The translations under genes were made by a program, and so were the position numbers. Positions 53,447 through 63,050 of a stretch of DNA of 64,000 nucleotides are shown one piece after another. Source of the DNA: CAJJDF01 sp965657945 (GTDB lineage: Bacteria; Bacteroidota; Bacteroidia; Flavobacteriales_D; CAJJDF01); assembly GCA_965657945.1 (NCBI GenBank), contig CBFHPW010000005.1, forward strand, positions 53,183-117,182. The letters run 5' to 3'. Numbering within the stretch: the stretch's first letter is position 1; each line of letters begins with the position of its first letter. The notes below the pieces were generated by a model that did not search any database, had not been told where the DNA came from, and saw only the letters and a list, made by a program, of their open reading frames with translations.

Positions 53447-54184
53447 TTAATTATGTTGTGCCGTTTGTGCAATTGCAACTCTTGTATCTATCGTAACTGC
53501 AGGTATTGTCATTTTTGCTTCTCCGCAAGGTCCTTCCATTACTTCTGCTCCTTTAATTGAGTTAATGTAATTGATTACTTGCCATCTTTCTTTTTGGTTC
53601 AATTGCGATGCATGAGCCCCCATAACACCTTTACCATAGGTAATAGAGTAAAACATTTGTCCGTCCGGTCTTTCGAAAGCATTAGCGGGAGGATTAATCG
53701 CATCATGATTTGATACTTTTCCATCACCTGCTCCCTTTTCACCATGACAATGAACACAAAATCTGTTGTACAATTCTTTCCCTTTTTCGGTATTACATTT
53801 GGTAAGCGGTAAAGGATTTGCATCCGCCACTGACGCCTCGTAATCTGCATCACTAAATTCCAATCCTGATAATCCGTGAGTGGTAACCATTGCACCAGAA
53901 GGTAATCTTTTGTATGGTAACTCATAAGCTGCTCTTACCTCAGTTCCTTTGAAAGGAATTGTTCCGAGTGGTGGCAATTTAGCAGATTGAGTATTCTTGA
54001 TAGAATCATTCGATTTCCAAGTTCTCACCTCACCGTAATCCACATACGTTTCTTGGGCTGGAGAACGATACATATCTGGCATGTATTCGTATCCCGCAGA
54101 ATTTTCATCTTTTACACAGGAAAACAACATTGTAGCAATGGCGAGTCCTGCAGTAATTTTATGTAAAGTTTTGATAGTCATCAT
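53447..54184 (-). CDS. actE: Alternative complex III subunit ActE (monohaem cytochrome c lipoprotein)
   Basis: 245 residues. Lipobox MLFSC (Cys about 23) then a linker, and one haem site CVHCHGEKGAGDGKVS with a later Met in FYSITYGKGVMGAHASQL. ActE passes electrons from ActA to cytochrome c oxidase on the periplasmic side. Two adjacent ATGs are possible starts. In its usual place between actD and actF. Confidence 0.93.
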   Translation of the reverse strand: MMTIKTLHKITAGLAIATMLFSCVKDENSAGYEYMPDMYRSPAQETYVDYGEVRTWKSNDSIKNTQSAKLPPLGTIPFKGTEVRAAYELPYKRLPSGAMVTTHGLSGLEFSDADYEASVADANPLPLTKCNTEKGKELYNRFCVHCHGEKGAGDGKVSNHDAINPPANAFERPDGQMFYSITYGKGVMGAHASQLNQKERWQVINYINSIKGAEVMEGPCGEAKMTIPAVTIDTRVAIAQTAQHN

Positions 54185-54210
54185 ATTTTTAAATCTATAA
54201 GACAGTTTAT

Positions 54211-54744
54211 TTATACCGTTTTTTCGTCCAATTCTACAATGGCAGTTGATTTCACCATTGATTGTAAATCATCAGCACTGTACTTTGTATTTTCTGCAGT
54301 TCTAATCTCCATGACAAACATATCATCAGTTGTTCTTGGATCTGGATTTGAGGCAGGCATTCCTGGCAATGTTTTGTTTCTCAACAAATAAGTTATTGCC
54401 ATTCCGTGAGCAGCACAAAGAACCGTAAACTCAAATGTAATTGGAATAAATGCTGGTAAATTTTCTAGGTACGAAAAACTTGGTTTTCCACCAATGTTCA
54501 TCATCCAGTCATCAATCATAAAATACTTCATTCCCAATGTTGCCAACATCAAACCAGTGAGGCCGTATAAGAAAGAGGCGATACCTAATCTCGTGTGACG
54601 TACACCGATAACATCATCCAATCCATGAATTGGCATTGGAGAAAATACTTCGTTGACATGAACACCTTTCGAAACAAGCATTCTTGCCCCGTCTAACAAT
54701 TTATCATCGTCATCGTACATTGCATATATAATTTTATCTGCCAT
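54211..54744 (-). CDS. actD: Alternative complex III subunit ActD (DUF3341)
   Basis: 177 residues of DUF3341: IIYAMYDDDDKLLDGARMLVSKGVHVNEVFSPMPIHGLD, then two helices (LGIASFLYGLTGLMLATLGMKYF and FEFTVLCAAHGMAITYLLRNK). Small membrane-embedded subunit. Ten bases after actC. Confidence 0.95.
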   Translation of the reverse strand: MADKIIYAMYDDDDKLLDGARMLVSKGVHVNEVFSPMPIHGLDDVIGVRHTRLGIASFLYGLTGLMLATLGMKYFMIDDWMMNIGGKPSFSYLENLPAFIPITFEFTVLCAAHGMAITYLLRNKTLPGMPASNPDPRTTDDMFVMEIRTAENTKYSADDLQSMVKSTAIVELDEKTV

Positions 54745-54754
54745 GTTTTCTAAT

Positions 54755-56503
54755 TTATTTAGTCATTAATTCTGTTGCTTGAGCAGCCCAATTGTCTCTT
54801 TCTGCTCTTCCTGGGAAGGACTTCGTTAACGAATCCAATAAATTGTATTCTTCACTAGTCATTTTACTCACTTGTTCGTACTTGAAAATCCCAATTGAGT
54901 TTAAAGTTTTTTCAAGAACAGGTCCTACTCCACTTATTTGTTTCAAATCATCCGCTTCTGAAGCATCAGCCATTCCAATTCTTTCTAACAAAGTAGTTTT
55001 GTTCTGAGCCAATTCTTCCTCAGATAATTCTTTTGTTGAATCCTCGTGCTTTGTATTTTCAACAACCTCAGTATGATCTTCGTGGTGTGCATGCCCATGA
55101 GAACCATCAGGACCATAATACCCTTCTCCTGCTCCAAATCCGTCTTTGTAGTTTTCTCCTGAAGATTTCAAAATTGTTTTTACTTCACTAATAGCGAGTA
55201 CTGGGAAGTACCTTGCGTACAATAAGTACAATACTGTAAAGATTCCTATTGTTCCAACAAAAACACCAACATCAACCCACGTAGGGTAAAAGTATGCCCA
55301 GGATGCTGGCATGTGTCCTCTGTAAAGAGAGGTTACAATAATTACGAATCTCTCAAACCACATCCCTATGTTTACAACGATAGACAGGATAAAAGTAAAG
55401 GTTAGACTTCTTCTCCATTTTTTTACCCACATCAATTGTGGGGAAATAACATTACAAGTCATCATCACCCAGTAAGCCCAAGCCATTGGACCTGTTGCTC
55501 TATTCAAAAATGCATACGATTCATACTCTACTCCAGAGTACCAAGCCATAAATAACTCAGTCAAGTAAGCAACTCCAACAATAGAACCTGTTACCATGAT
55601 TACAATATTCATGTATTCGATATGCTTGGTATGAATGTAAGCCTCTAGATGCATTACTTTTCTCACGATAAGCATTAATGTTTGTACCATTGCAAATCCC
55701 GAGAATACCGCTCCTGCAACAAAGTAGGGAGGAAATATAGTGGTATGCCATCCAGGAATTACGGAGGTAGCAAAGTCAAATGATACAATAGAGTGCACTG
55801 AGAATACAAGAGGAGTCGCAATACCGGCTAAAACTAATGAAACGATTTCAAATCTATTCCAGTGTTTCGCTCTTCCTGACCAGCCGAAACTCAATAAACC
55901 ATAAATCTTTTTAGTTAATGGCTTAGTCATTCTATCTCTTATTGTGGCAAAATCTGGGATTAATCCTATGTACCAAAATACAAGTGACACAGAAAAATAG
56001 GTTGAGATTGCAAATACATCCCAAAGAAGAGGTGAGTTAAAGTTTACCCATAGCGAACCAAACTGGTTTGGCAATGGAAGTACCCAGTACGACACCCAAA
56101 TTCTTCCCATGTGAATTCCTGGGAAAATTGCAGCCATAATTACGGCAAAAATAGTCATTGCCTCAGCTGATCGGTTTACCGCCATTCTCCATTTTTGACG
56201 AAAAAGAAGAAGTACAGCTGAAATCAAAGTTCCCGCGTGTCCAATTCCTACCCACCATACAAAGTTGGTAATATCCCAAGCCCAATCTACGGCATTGTTC
56301 AATCCCCAAGTTCCAATTCCTTCTCCTATAAGGTAAAGGATACAACCTACTCCGTAAAGAGCGATAACTGTAGCGATGGTAATTAGAATATACCATCCTC
56401 TTGGTGCTTGGTTTTCAATAGGACGACAAACATCATCTGTGATCTGTTTGAAGGATTTGTCCCCTAAAATTAACGGTTCCCTTATTGCTGATTCTTTATG
56501 CAT
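54755..56503 (-). CDS. actC: Alternative complex III subunit ActC (NrfD-like) with C-terminal helix-hairpin-helix domain
   Basis: 582 residues. Ten membrane helices of the NrfD type (NAVDWAWDITNFVWWVGIGHAGTLISAVL, RSAEAMTIFAVIMAAIFPGIHMGR) make the quinol site and a proton path. After the last helix a linker with GSHGHAHHEDHTE is His-rich. The final about 65 residues (DDLKQISGVGPVLEKTLNSIGIFKYEQVSKM) form a helix-hairpin-helix like that found at the C-terminus of other respiratory or ribosomal proteins. ActC proteins end soon after the membrane part in the models I know, so the tail is an addition. Confidence 0.93.
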   Translation of the reverse strand: MHKESAIREPLILGDKSFKQITDDVCRPIENQAPRGWYILITIATVIALYGVGCILYLIGEGIGTWGLNNAVDWAWDITNFVWWVGIGHAGTLISAVLLLFRQKWRMAVNRSAEAMTIFAVIMAAIFPGIHMGRIWVSYWVLPLPNQFGSLWVNFNSPLLWDVFAISTYFSVSLVFWYIGLIPDFATIRDRMTKPLTKKIYGLLSFGWSGRAKHWNRFEIVSLVLAGIATPLVFSVHSIVSFDFATSVIPGWHTTIFPPYFVAGAVFSGFAMVQTLMLIVRKVMHLEAYIHTKHIEYMNIVIMVTGSIVGVAYLTELFMAWYSGVEYESYAFLNRATGPMAWAYWVMMTCNVISPQLMWVKKWRRSLTFTFILSIVVNIGMWFERFVIIVTSLYRGHMPASWAYFYPTWVDVGVFVGTIGIFTVLYLLYARYFPVLAISEVKTILKSSGENYKDGFGAGEGYYGPDGSHGHAHHEDHTEVVENTKHEDSTKELSEEELAQNKTTLLERIGMADASEADDLKQISGVGPVLEKTLNSIGIFKYEQVSKMTSEEYNLLDSLTKSFPGRAERDNWAAQATELMTK

Positions 56504-56537
56504 TCGTAAGATTTTTTAATTCTTTGCTGACTATTTA

Positions 56538-59500
56538 TTATGCTTCGTTTGTGTTTCTAACTTTTACTTGATAGTAAATGTTCGGCTGAGTTCCAATTTC
56601 TTCCAAAATATGGTAGGCTCTTGACCCCTCAGATTTTTGTCTTACCACAGAACCTTTGTTCTCATGAGACTTCTTATCATTCAAATCTCCAAAAGTTATT
56701 GCATCGGTAGGACAAGAAGACGAACAAGCTGTTTGGATTTCTCCATCAATTACCGTTCTTCCGTCTTTTTTAGCTTCTAATTTACCTGACTGAATTTGTT
56801 GTACACACATGCTACATTTCTCCATAACTCCTCTTGAACGAACCGTTACATCTGGGTTCAATACCATTCTTCCCATATCAAACTGGGATGGATTGAAATG
56901 TTGGAATCTTGAGTTTGTTGGGTAGTTAAACCAGTTAAACCTTCTCACTTTGTATGGACAGTTGTTGGCACAATACCTTGTACCAATACATCTGTTGTAA
57001 GTCATTTGGTTTAATCCTTCGTTACTGTGCGTAGTTGCCGCTACTGGACATACAGTTTCACAGGGAGCATGATTACAATGTTGACACATCATTGGAATAT
57101 GAACTACAGAGGGATTTTCTTCTGGAATTTCCAATTTAGCGTAATCGTATTCTTTTGTATTATTTGCAAGGGCATCCGCTCTTACTTCATCTTCCGCTGA
57201 AGAGAAATATCTGTCTAGTCTTAACCAGTGCATATCTCTTCCTCTTCTTATCTCGTCTTTTCCTACAACTGGAACGTTGTTTTCTGTATGACACGCTACA
57301 ATACAAGATCCACATCCTATACATGAACTCAAATCTATTGACATTCCCCATCTGTGGCCTACATTCTCAACTGGGTGAGAATCCCACAAATCAAATTCAG
57401 AAATATCTTTCTTCACCGTTCTACCCTTTTCGTGTGTAGATAGTTGGTGAGCTGGATTAAAGTCGTTTTTATCTCCTGCCTTGTATACACCAAAAGAAGT
57501 TTCTCTTACAATGGAAGTTCTTCCCATAAAAGTATGGTGAGTTTGTGTACAAGCCAAAGGATATTCTTGGTCTAATTTGGTAAGTTTTGCAGCTCCTGAG
57601 AACATGAGTTCTCCATCTACAAACTGAGTCAATCTAAATGCATTACCACCTATCAGCTGTTTTTTACCCTCTTTCATGATATGAGTACCGTACTCTTGAG
57701 TTTGGTAAGCAGAATCTCCTATATTCTCTTGATTTTCTCCCCTTCCATAACCTAAAGCAACACCTACTGTTCCTGATTTTTGACCAGGTAACACAAACAC
57801 CGGTAATTCTAAAGAAACACTGTTTACCTCAATTTTAACAACGGTTGCAGGGCTTTTTTCTCCTAATAATATATTACATCCCAATTTCTCAGCATCTGCT
57901 CTAGACATTGTCATGTAATTGTCCCATGTTACCTTGGTAATTGGGTCTGGCAACTCTTGCAACCATGGGTTAGCGGCTTGTTGTCCATCTCCTATTCCAT
58001 TTTTCTGGTACATGATTACCTCAAAATCACCTGTAGATTTAGCTCTTTTTGCAATGTGAGAACCAGCCACCGCCAAATCTCCAGCAAAAGCAGTTGTTGT
58101 CATTGGTACCATGTCAACATCCACAGATCCATTGTGAACTAACATGTTCCAATCGCCAGTAAATCTTGATTTGATGTAATCATACATAACTCTTGACTCC
58201 TTCCCTGCTCTTGATGCTTTACCAGCATATACCAAGAAAGATTCTTGAGCTTGAGCTGTCTCATACAAAGGCCTTATTGCAGGCTGTGCTACTGCATAAT
58301 GTGAAGCAGTTGGAGCGTAATCATTCCATGATTCTAAATAGTGATTATCTGGACAAACGAATTTACAGTTTGTTGCTGTTTCATCTGCATATTGAGAGAA
58401 AGAAACTGACAAATCTAGTTTCTTAATTCCTTCAGCAAATTTAACTCCATTTGGCAATGAATAAACTGGGTTAACACCATAAATGAACAAGGCATCTATT
58501 TTTCCAGCCTCAACATCTTTCACCAATTCTTCTACTTCGGCATCGTTTCCTTTTGCCATGTTCGTAGGATTAGCCATATCAATTGTACTTCCGTAACTCG
58601 AGATTGCATCGTTGATGGCATTTATTACCGTTTGGGTACCAGAACAATTACTACCTCCTACAACTAAAGCTTCCCCTTTGTTAGCCTTTAGTTCTTGTGC
58701 AGCAATTTTTGTCTTATCTAATATTTCTTGAGGTACAATAACTCCAGGAACAGAGTTTCCTGTAATGTGCTTGTGTAATGCAGCTGCTACCAATCCTTCT
58801 TCCGATGGCTTGATAGGAATTCTTACGTCTGAGTTGGATCCAGTAGTGGACATCACAGACTCAAACTGGAAGTGCCTAGACATCCAATTGTTATCAGGAT
58901 TTCTATTTGACAAGTAGTCAGGCATATAATCTGTAGCTAACAACCAGTTGGTTAGAAAATCTGCGGATATACTTACAATCACTCTCGCTTTATCGAAGTG
59001 GTAAGTAGGAACAACAGCGTTTCCAAAGCAAGCTTCATTCGCTTTCGTGATTCCTGAATATGAAATAGGATCGTAAGTTACTACCTTGGCATCTGCACCT
59101 TCTAAAGAAGACACAAATTCATTCAAAATAGCATCTGTTGAAGGACTTAAAGTAGAATTAGTCATAATTCTCACCTTCCCTCCTTTAGCTGATATTTCAG
59201 CTAATTGTTTTTTGATTGAGTTGTCTACTGTGCTCCAAGTTGCTTTTTTACCAGCAGCCAATGGCATTTGTAATCTTGCCCCATTGTATAATGAAAGCAC
59301 AGAACCAATTATTCTTGGTGTAGTAGCTCCTTTATTGATTCCAAAACTCTTGTTTCCTTTTATAAAGATTGGACGACCTTCTCTCGTTTTTACAAGGATA
59401 CTCGCGTAATCGTTTCCGTCCCAATAGGTTGAAGAATACCAGTTTGCGACACCTGGAGTAATATCCTCTGGTTTATTTACATAAGGTATAGACTTTACTA

Positions 59501-59717
59501 CTGGTGATTCACAAGCCGCTAGAGTTGCTGCTGCAACACTGAAACCCATAAATTTCAAGAAATCTCTTCGGTTAGTAGAACTTTCTGCTAAATTTTCATC
59601 AGCTAAAAATTCCTGAACCGGAAGTTCTTGAGGAAATTCACTTTTACTTTGTTCGATAAAAGAAGCAGTTTGTTCTTTTTCTTCTATCCCTTTCCAATAT
59701 GTTTTGACTTTACTCAT
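56538..59717 (-). CDS. actB: Alternative complex III subunit ActB (molybdopterin-like and iron-sulfur domains)
   Basis: 1059 residues, exported, with a twin-arginine type signal beginning about residue 47 (STNRRDFLKFMGFSVAAATLAAC). The N-terminal two thirds have a molybdopterin oxidoreductase fold without a convincing cofactor site. The C-terminal part has ferredoxin-type clusters: CIGCGSCIVACHTENNVPVVG, CQHCNHAPCETVCPVAA, CIGTRYCANNCPYKVRR and CSMCVQQIQ with CSSSCPTDAI, enough for three 4Fe-4S and one 3Fe-4S centre. Moves electrons from the quinol site to ActA. 34 bases before actC. Confidence 0.96.
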   Translation of the reverse strand: MSKVKTYWKGIEEKEQTASFIEQSKSEFPQELPVQEFLADENLAESSTNRRDFLKFMGFSVAAATLAACESPVVKSIPYVNKPEDITPGVANWYSSTYWDGNDYASILVKTREGRPIFIKGNKSFGINKGATTPRIIGSVLSLYNGARLQMPLAAGKKATWSTVDNSIKKQLAEISAKGGKVRIMTNSTLSPSTDAILNEFVSSLEGADAKVVTYDPISYSGITKANEACFGNAVVPTYHFDKARVIVSISADFLTNWLLATDYMPDYLSNRNPDNNWMSRHFQFESVMSTTGSNSDVRIPIKPSEEGLVAAALHKHITGNSVPGVIVPQEILDKTKIAAQELKANKGEALVVGGSNCSGTQTVINAINDAISSYGSTIDMANPTNMAKGNDAEVEELVKDVEAGKIDALFIYGVNPVYSLPNGVKFAEGIKKLDLSVSFSQYADETATNCKFVCPDNHYLESWNDYAPTASHYAVAQPAIRPLYETAQAQESFLVYAGKASRAGKESRVMYDYIKSRFTGDWNMLVHNGSVDVDMVPMTTTAFAGDLAVAGSHIAKRAKSTGDFEVIMYQKNGIGDGQQAANPWLQELPDPITKVTWDNYMTMSRADAEKLGCNILLGEKSPATVVKIEVNSVSLELPVFVLPGQKSGTVGVALGYGRGENQENIGDSAYQTQEYGTHIMKEGKKQLIGGNAFRLTQFVDGELMFSGAAKLTKLDQEYPLACTQTHHTFMGRTSIVRETSFGVYKAGDKNDFNPAHQLSTHEKGRTVKKDISEFDLWDSHPVENVGHRWGMSIDLSSCIGCGSCIVACHTENNVPVVGKDEIRRGRDMHWLRLDRYFSSAEDEVRADALANNTKEYDYAKLEIPEENPSVVHIPMMCQHCNHAPCETVCPVAATTHSNEGLNQMTYNRCIGTRYCANNCPYKVRRFNWFNYPTNSRFQHFNPSQFDMGRMVLNPDVTVRSRGVMEKCSMCVQQIQSGKLEAKKDGRTVIDGEIQTACSSSCPTDAITFGDLNDKKSHENKGSVVRQKSEGSRAYHILEEIGTQPNIYYQVKVRNTNEA

Positions 59718-59742
59718 AAATCAATTAAACTAATTTGTTTTT

Positions 59743-61074
59743 TTAATAATGACATTTAGAACATTCCCATCCTCCGAGCTCTTTCACTTTTACTTTTCCG
59801 TCTTCCATTACACTTTTGTACAATTCTTTGTCCGACTTCAGTCTTTCGTGAATATCATCGTAATATTTGCTATCTGCAGTTGATACTTCAGCAGTATTGT
59901 GACACTCGATACACCAACCCATCGTCAATAATGGCTTAGTTAACTTTACAATTTTCTTTCCTTCTAACTTCAGATTATTTATTGTTTCTGTTCCCGAAAC
60001 TTTTCCTGTTTTGTAGGTTTTAACATCACCATGACAGTTTTCACATTCTATTTTACCTACAGTGACGTGCTGTGCGTGATTAAAATAAACGTGATCAGGC
60101 ATATTGTGAACCTTCACCCATTTCACAGGTTCTGTTTTCCCTGTGTAAGCTCTTTTATCTACATCATACCCTGCAGCTGCGTGAATTTTGGCAATTTCTC
60201 TGGTTCCTTTTTCATCAGTTCCCTCTTGAATCCCTTTGTGACAATTCATACAAACATTCACCGTTGGGATACCCGCAGATTTACTTTTAGATGCAGAGTT
60301 ATGGCAATATTGACAATCTATTTCATTCGTACCAGCATGAATGGAGTGATTGAACTCAATTGGCTGTTCTGGGTTGTAGTTTTCTGGAACTAAGCCTACT
60401 TTATACAATTCTTCTGCTCCGTAATAAACAAGAGTACAAGTTAGAACAAAACCAAGTACACTAACCAACTTTAGGTTTTTACCCATCCATCCTTTTACTT
60501 CTTTTGCTACCGACTCTTCGTCTTCGTCAATCTCTTCTCCTTCGTTTCTTTCTCTTACTGCATAATACAGCTGTTTTCTAACACCCCACAAAGCAACAAC
60601 CAACATGGAGAGAATACCACCAATAATCAACCACATTAACCAAGTATTATTTGATTCAGCAACTGGACCTGCCTCAACGTCTGTTGGACCGGCAACAGAA
60701 ACCGGAGCAGTCCACTCATCCACGTATTTTAAAATGGCATCTATTTCTTCATTATTTACTGCTTGACCTGGCATACCACCAACCATATAGTTGATAGCTA
60801 AAGCCGACTTCACCCCTGCGTCATATTGTGCTTGTGGGTTTTTTACCCACGCATAAATATCATCACCTGCTGCTTCCCACTTTGCTTTCGCCCCTTTCAA
60901 AAGAGGTCCAGTAAGATTTTTTGCAGGGTGGTGACACGATGCACAATTCTGTTTAAACAATGCTTTTCCGTCAAGCTGACTGGTTGCACTGAAAGAAATC
61001 AATACTAAGAAAAGTAGGGCGAAATATGAAGGTAATTCTTTGTTTTTCAATTTTTTGGATAAAAATGCGTTCAT
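59743..61074 (-). CDS. actA: Alternative complex III subunit ActA (hexahaem cytochrome c)
   Basis: 443 residues. Six CXXCH sites: CASCH (44-48) in a separate N-terminal cytochrome c domain, and CQYCH, CMNCH, CENCH, CIECH and CSKCH in the C-terminal half. Two membrane helices lie between (about 143-163 and 203-221). The reference ActA from Rhodothermus has five haems; the extra N-terminal domain gives six here. First gene of the operon. A signal peptide (to about SFSATSQ) exports the N-domain. Confidence 0.95.
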   Translation of the reverse strand: MNAFLSKKLKNKELPSYFALLFLVLISFSATSQLDGKALFKQNCASCHHPAKNLTGPLLKGAKAKWEAAGDDIYAWVKNPQAQYDAGVKSALAINYMVGGMPGQAVNNEEIDAILKYVDEWTAPVSVAGPTDVEAGPVAESNNTWLMWLIIGGILSMLVVALWGVRKQLYYAVRERNEGEEIDEDEESVAKEVKGWMGKNLKLVSVLGFVLTCTLVYYGAEELYKVGLVPENYNPEQPIEFNHSIHAGTNEIDCQYCHNSASKSKSAGIPTVNVCMNCHKGIQEGTDEKGTREIAKIHAAAGYDVDKRAYTGKTEPVKWVKVHNMPDHVYFNHAQHVTVGKIECENCHGDVKTYKTGKVSGTETINNLKLEGKKIVKLTKPLLTMGWCIECHNTAEVSTADSKYYDDIHERLKSDKELYKSVMEDGKVKVKELGGWECSKCHY

Positions 61075-61106
61075 GTGAAGAATTTCTGAAATATCAAATA
61101 ATGTAG

Positions 61107-61139
61107 CAAATGTAACATTGTAGTCATTTAAACGAAACT
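61107..61139 (-). promoter_or_regulatory. Promoter of the actABCDEF-coxBA operon
   Basis: Minus-strand TACATTTG at 61114-61107, about 33 bases before the actA ATG. A TTCG-like -33 lies 18 bases upstream. The gap to gatC (61208) is otherwise without features. Confidence 0.45.
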
Positions 61140-61207
61140 AATCTGAGAGTTTTTTTTAGACGTTTCAGCTTATTTATAACAATTCTAAATTAACTGAAAT
61201 TAACCAC

Positions 61208-61501
61208 TTATTTCTTGTTTAAAACCGTAGAAATTTTAAAATAATCTGAATCCTTACTCGGTGCATTTTTCAACGCTTGAACCTGTGTAATTGTTTCTTT
61301 TACCTCGTCTTCACGCAATACGTTTATCTCCGTATTCATGTGAATAAGAGGCTCTACACCCTCTGTGTCCAATTCATCAATTTTATCAACAAAGGCTATG
61401 ATTTTATTCAAATCATTTCGTATTTCATCTCGCTGTTCATCTTTGAACTGGAGTTTGGCAAGCTTTGCCAACTTGTCGATAATTTCATTGTTGATTTCCA
61501 T
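61208..61501 (-). CDS. gatC: Asp-tRNA(Asn)/Glu-tRNA(Gln) amidotransferase subunit C
   Basis: 97 residues. INNEIIDKLAKLAKLQFKDEQRDEIRNDLNKIIAFVDKIDELDTEGVEPL is the standard GatC sequence, which embraces GatA and GatB. HMNTEINVLREDEV and a C-terminal ending in DYFKISTVLNKK follow. gatA and gatB are not adjacent. Leftward, between the acyltransferase and actA. Confidence 0.95.
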   Translation of the reverse strand: MEINNEIIDKLAKLAKLQFKDEQRDEIRNDLNKIIAFVDKIDELDTEGVEPLIHMNTEINVLREDEVKETITQVQALKNAPSKDSDYFKISTVLNKK

Positions 61502-61546
61502 AAAAAATAGGTTTGGACAAAGTTAAAAAACTTAGGTGATTCCTGT

Positions 61547-62323
61547 TTATTTATTCTCAGATTTGTTTGGATAATCTATCCCTTTTTGAATCGTCTCGAA
61601 AGTCATTTGCATTAATTCTGGAATGTCTTTCTCACTAAAATTGCTTGTTGAAATTGCGGGATGAATCACTGCTTTTGAAACACCAGGACTTCCTGCACCA
61701 AATGGATCTGATTCAGTTGCAAATAACCTCCAATTGGTCGCAAAAGATATAGGCTGAATTGGAACTTGTTGAGAAACGGCCAATAAAAAAGCGCCTCTTT
61801 TGAATGGTTTCATTTTTGGAATATTCTCAACAGGGATTAATCCTTCAGGGAAAATAGCAATAGAAAATCCTTCACGAACTGCTTGTTTGGTTAACTCAAT
61901 TGATTCTCTTGCTTTGAAACCATTACTTCTATCTACAGGAATATCCATGTTTCGAAAAAAAATTCGGATGATCGGCCATTTTAAAAGCTCTGCTTTCCCC
62001 AAAAACAAAAAAGTATGAGGCATCACCACAAACATCACTACAATATCTAGGTAAGATGCATGATTGGCACATATAACGCAGGGTGTTTGGATCAAATTCT
62101 CTTTGCCGGTTATTCTTACTTTAACAAAAGTGAGCCCACACAATACTCTTGCCCAAAGCCGTTTTAACTTAAAAGCCTTGTGAACATTTTTTTTGGACCT
62201 CAACAGAAAAAAAAATAAGGGATAAAGGAGAAATGCGAGAAGAAAAAAAACCAGCAAAAAATACAGTTTATATAAAAACCTCAAGGGCGCTGTTAAATAC
62301 CAAAAGAGTGTTTTTTGCTGCAT
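61547..62323 (-). CDS. plsC: 1-acyl-sn-glycerol-3-phosphate acyltransferase family protein
   Basis: 258 residues from ATG at 62323; an upstream start would add a non-conserved 12 residues. One or two N-terminal membrane helices are followed by the acyltransferase motifs ICANHASYLDIVV (HX4D), DIPVDRSNGFKARESI and AIFPEGLIP with PFKRGAFLLAVSQQVPIQPISF. Makes phosphatidic acid or a related acylated lipid at the inner membrane. Confidence 0.9.
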   Translation of the reverse strand: MQQKTLFWYLTAPLRFLYKLYFLLVFFLLAFLLYPLFFFLLRSKKNVHKAFKLKRLWARVLCGLTFVKVRITGKENLIQTPCVICANHASYLDIVVMFVVMPHTFLFLGKAELLKWPIIRIFFRNMDIPVDRSNGFKARESIELTKQAVREGFSIAIFPEGLIPVENIPKMKPFKRGAFLLAVSQQVPIQPISFATNWRLFATESDPFGAGSPGVSKAVIHPAISTSNFSEKDIPELMQMTFETIQKGIDYPNKSENK

Positions 62324-62367
62324 GGTCCTAATTAACAAATAATCTATCTTAAAATACAATTATTACA

Positions 62368-62402
62368 CAAAAAAATGGTCGAAAGCTAACTTTCGACCAT
62401 TT
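62368..62402 (-). terminator. Terminator of the lipoprotein gene at 62421
   Basis: On the minus strand AAATGGTCGAAAG (62402-62390) pairs with CTTTCGACCATTT (62385-62373), loop TTAG, followed by a T-run to 62368. Confidence 0.88.
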
Positions 62403-62420
62403 CATCTCTTTATCAAAACT

Positions 62421-62942
62421 CTATAATTTTCTTCCTTTTACAGAACGAGCACTTGATTGACGTTTTGTGCTATTCTTTAATTTGAAAACCAAGAATGCGC
62501 GTAAACCTGATGAATTAACCAAAAACTCCTCGCCTCCGTATATTACTGTCCCCGTTCTTTTTCTTGGGTCAAACTTTTCTGCCTTCATTCTGTACTTTCC
62601 GTCCGTGGGACTAGCTTTGAACCTCAAGTTTTTTCCTTCTTCAAAACTTACATACAAAATATCTCCTTCTATTTTTTCCACGACTCCTCTGGTTCCCGAA
62701 GCAATGATAATTTTATTCCAGTTTTGCTCATCTTTAATCACTAACTCACCGTCTTCTGTTTTGGTAGAGTTATCACTTTTGCCGTTAGTCAAAACCAAAT
62801 CACCTTTTACATAAAACTGCAATTTCTGAACGTCATCATTTGTTAGCTTGTAATCAATCAAAGCTTTTGTTGTAAAAGGCACCTTTGTAGAACAAGATGC
62901 AAGGAGGGAAAGCGCCAATATGGCGTACATAATTTTTTTCAT
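62421..62942 (-). CDS. Lipoprotein of unknown function
   Basis: 173 residues. Lipobox SLLASC (Cys about 17), then STKVPFTTKALIDYKLTNDDVQKLQFYVKGDLVLTNG, a beta-rich domain with GELVIKDEQNWNKIIIASGTRGVVEK, and a basic tail KRQSSARSVKGRKL. I do not recognise a family with function; similar lipoproteins occur in Flavobacteriia. Monocistronic, with a strong terminator. Confidence 0.7.
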   Translation of the reverse strand: MKKIMYAILALSLLASCSTKVPFTTKALIDYKLTNDDVQKLQFYVKGDLVLTNGKSDNSTKTEDGELVIKDEQNWNKIIIASGTRGVVEKIEGDILYVSFEEGKNLRFKASPTDGKYRMKAEKFDPRKRTGTVIYGGEEFLVNSSGLRAFLVFKLKNSTKRQSSARSVKGRKL

Positions 62943-63050
62943 TTCAGTTATTTTTGTTTACCTCAGGCTAATTAGCAATAATCTTGCCAACACATAATAC
63001 TTGCAAATTTATTACAAAATCGTAGGATGACCTATGTAATTCGAACATTT

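Noticed and set aside
48657..61074. Horizontal transfer of the respiratory operon
   Set aside because: Base composition and codon use look like the neighbouring genes and the gene order is the normal Bacteroidota order.
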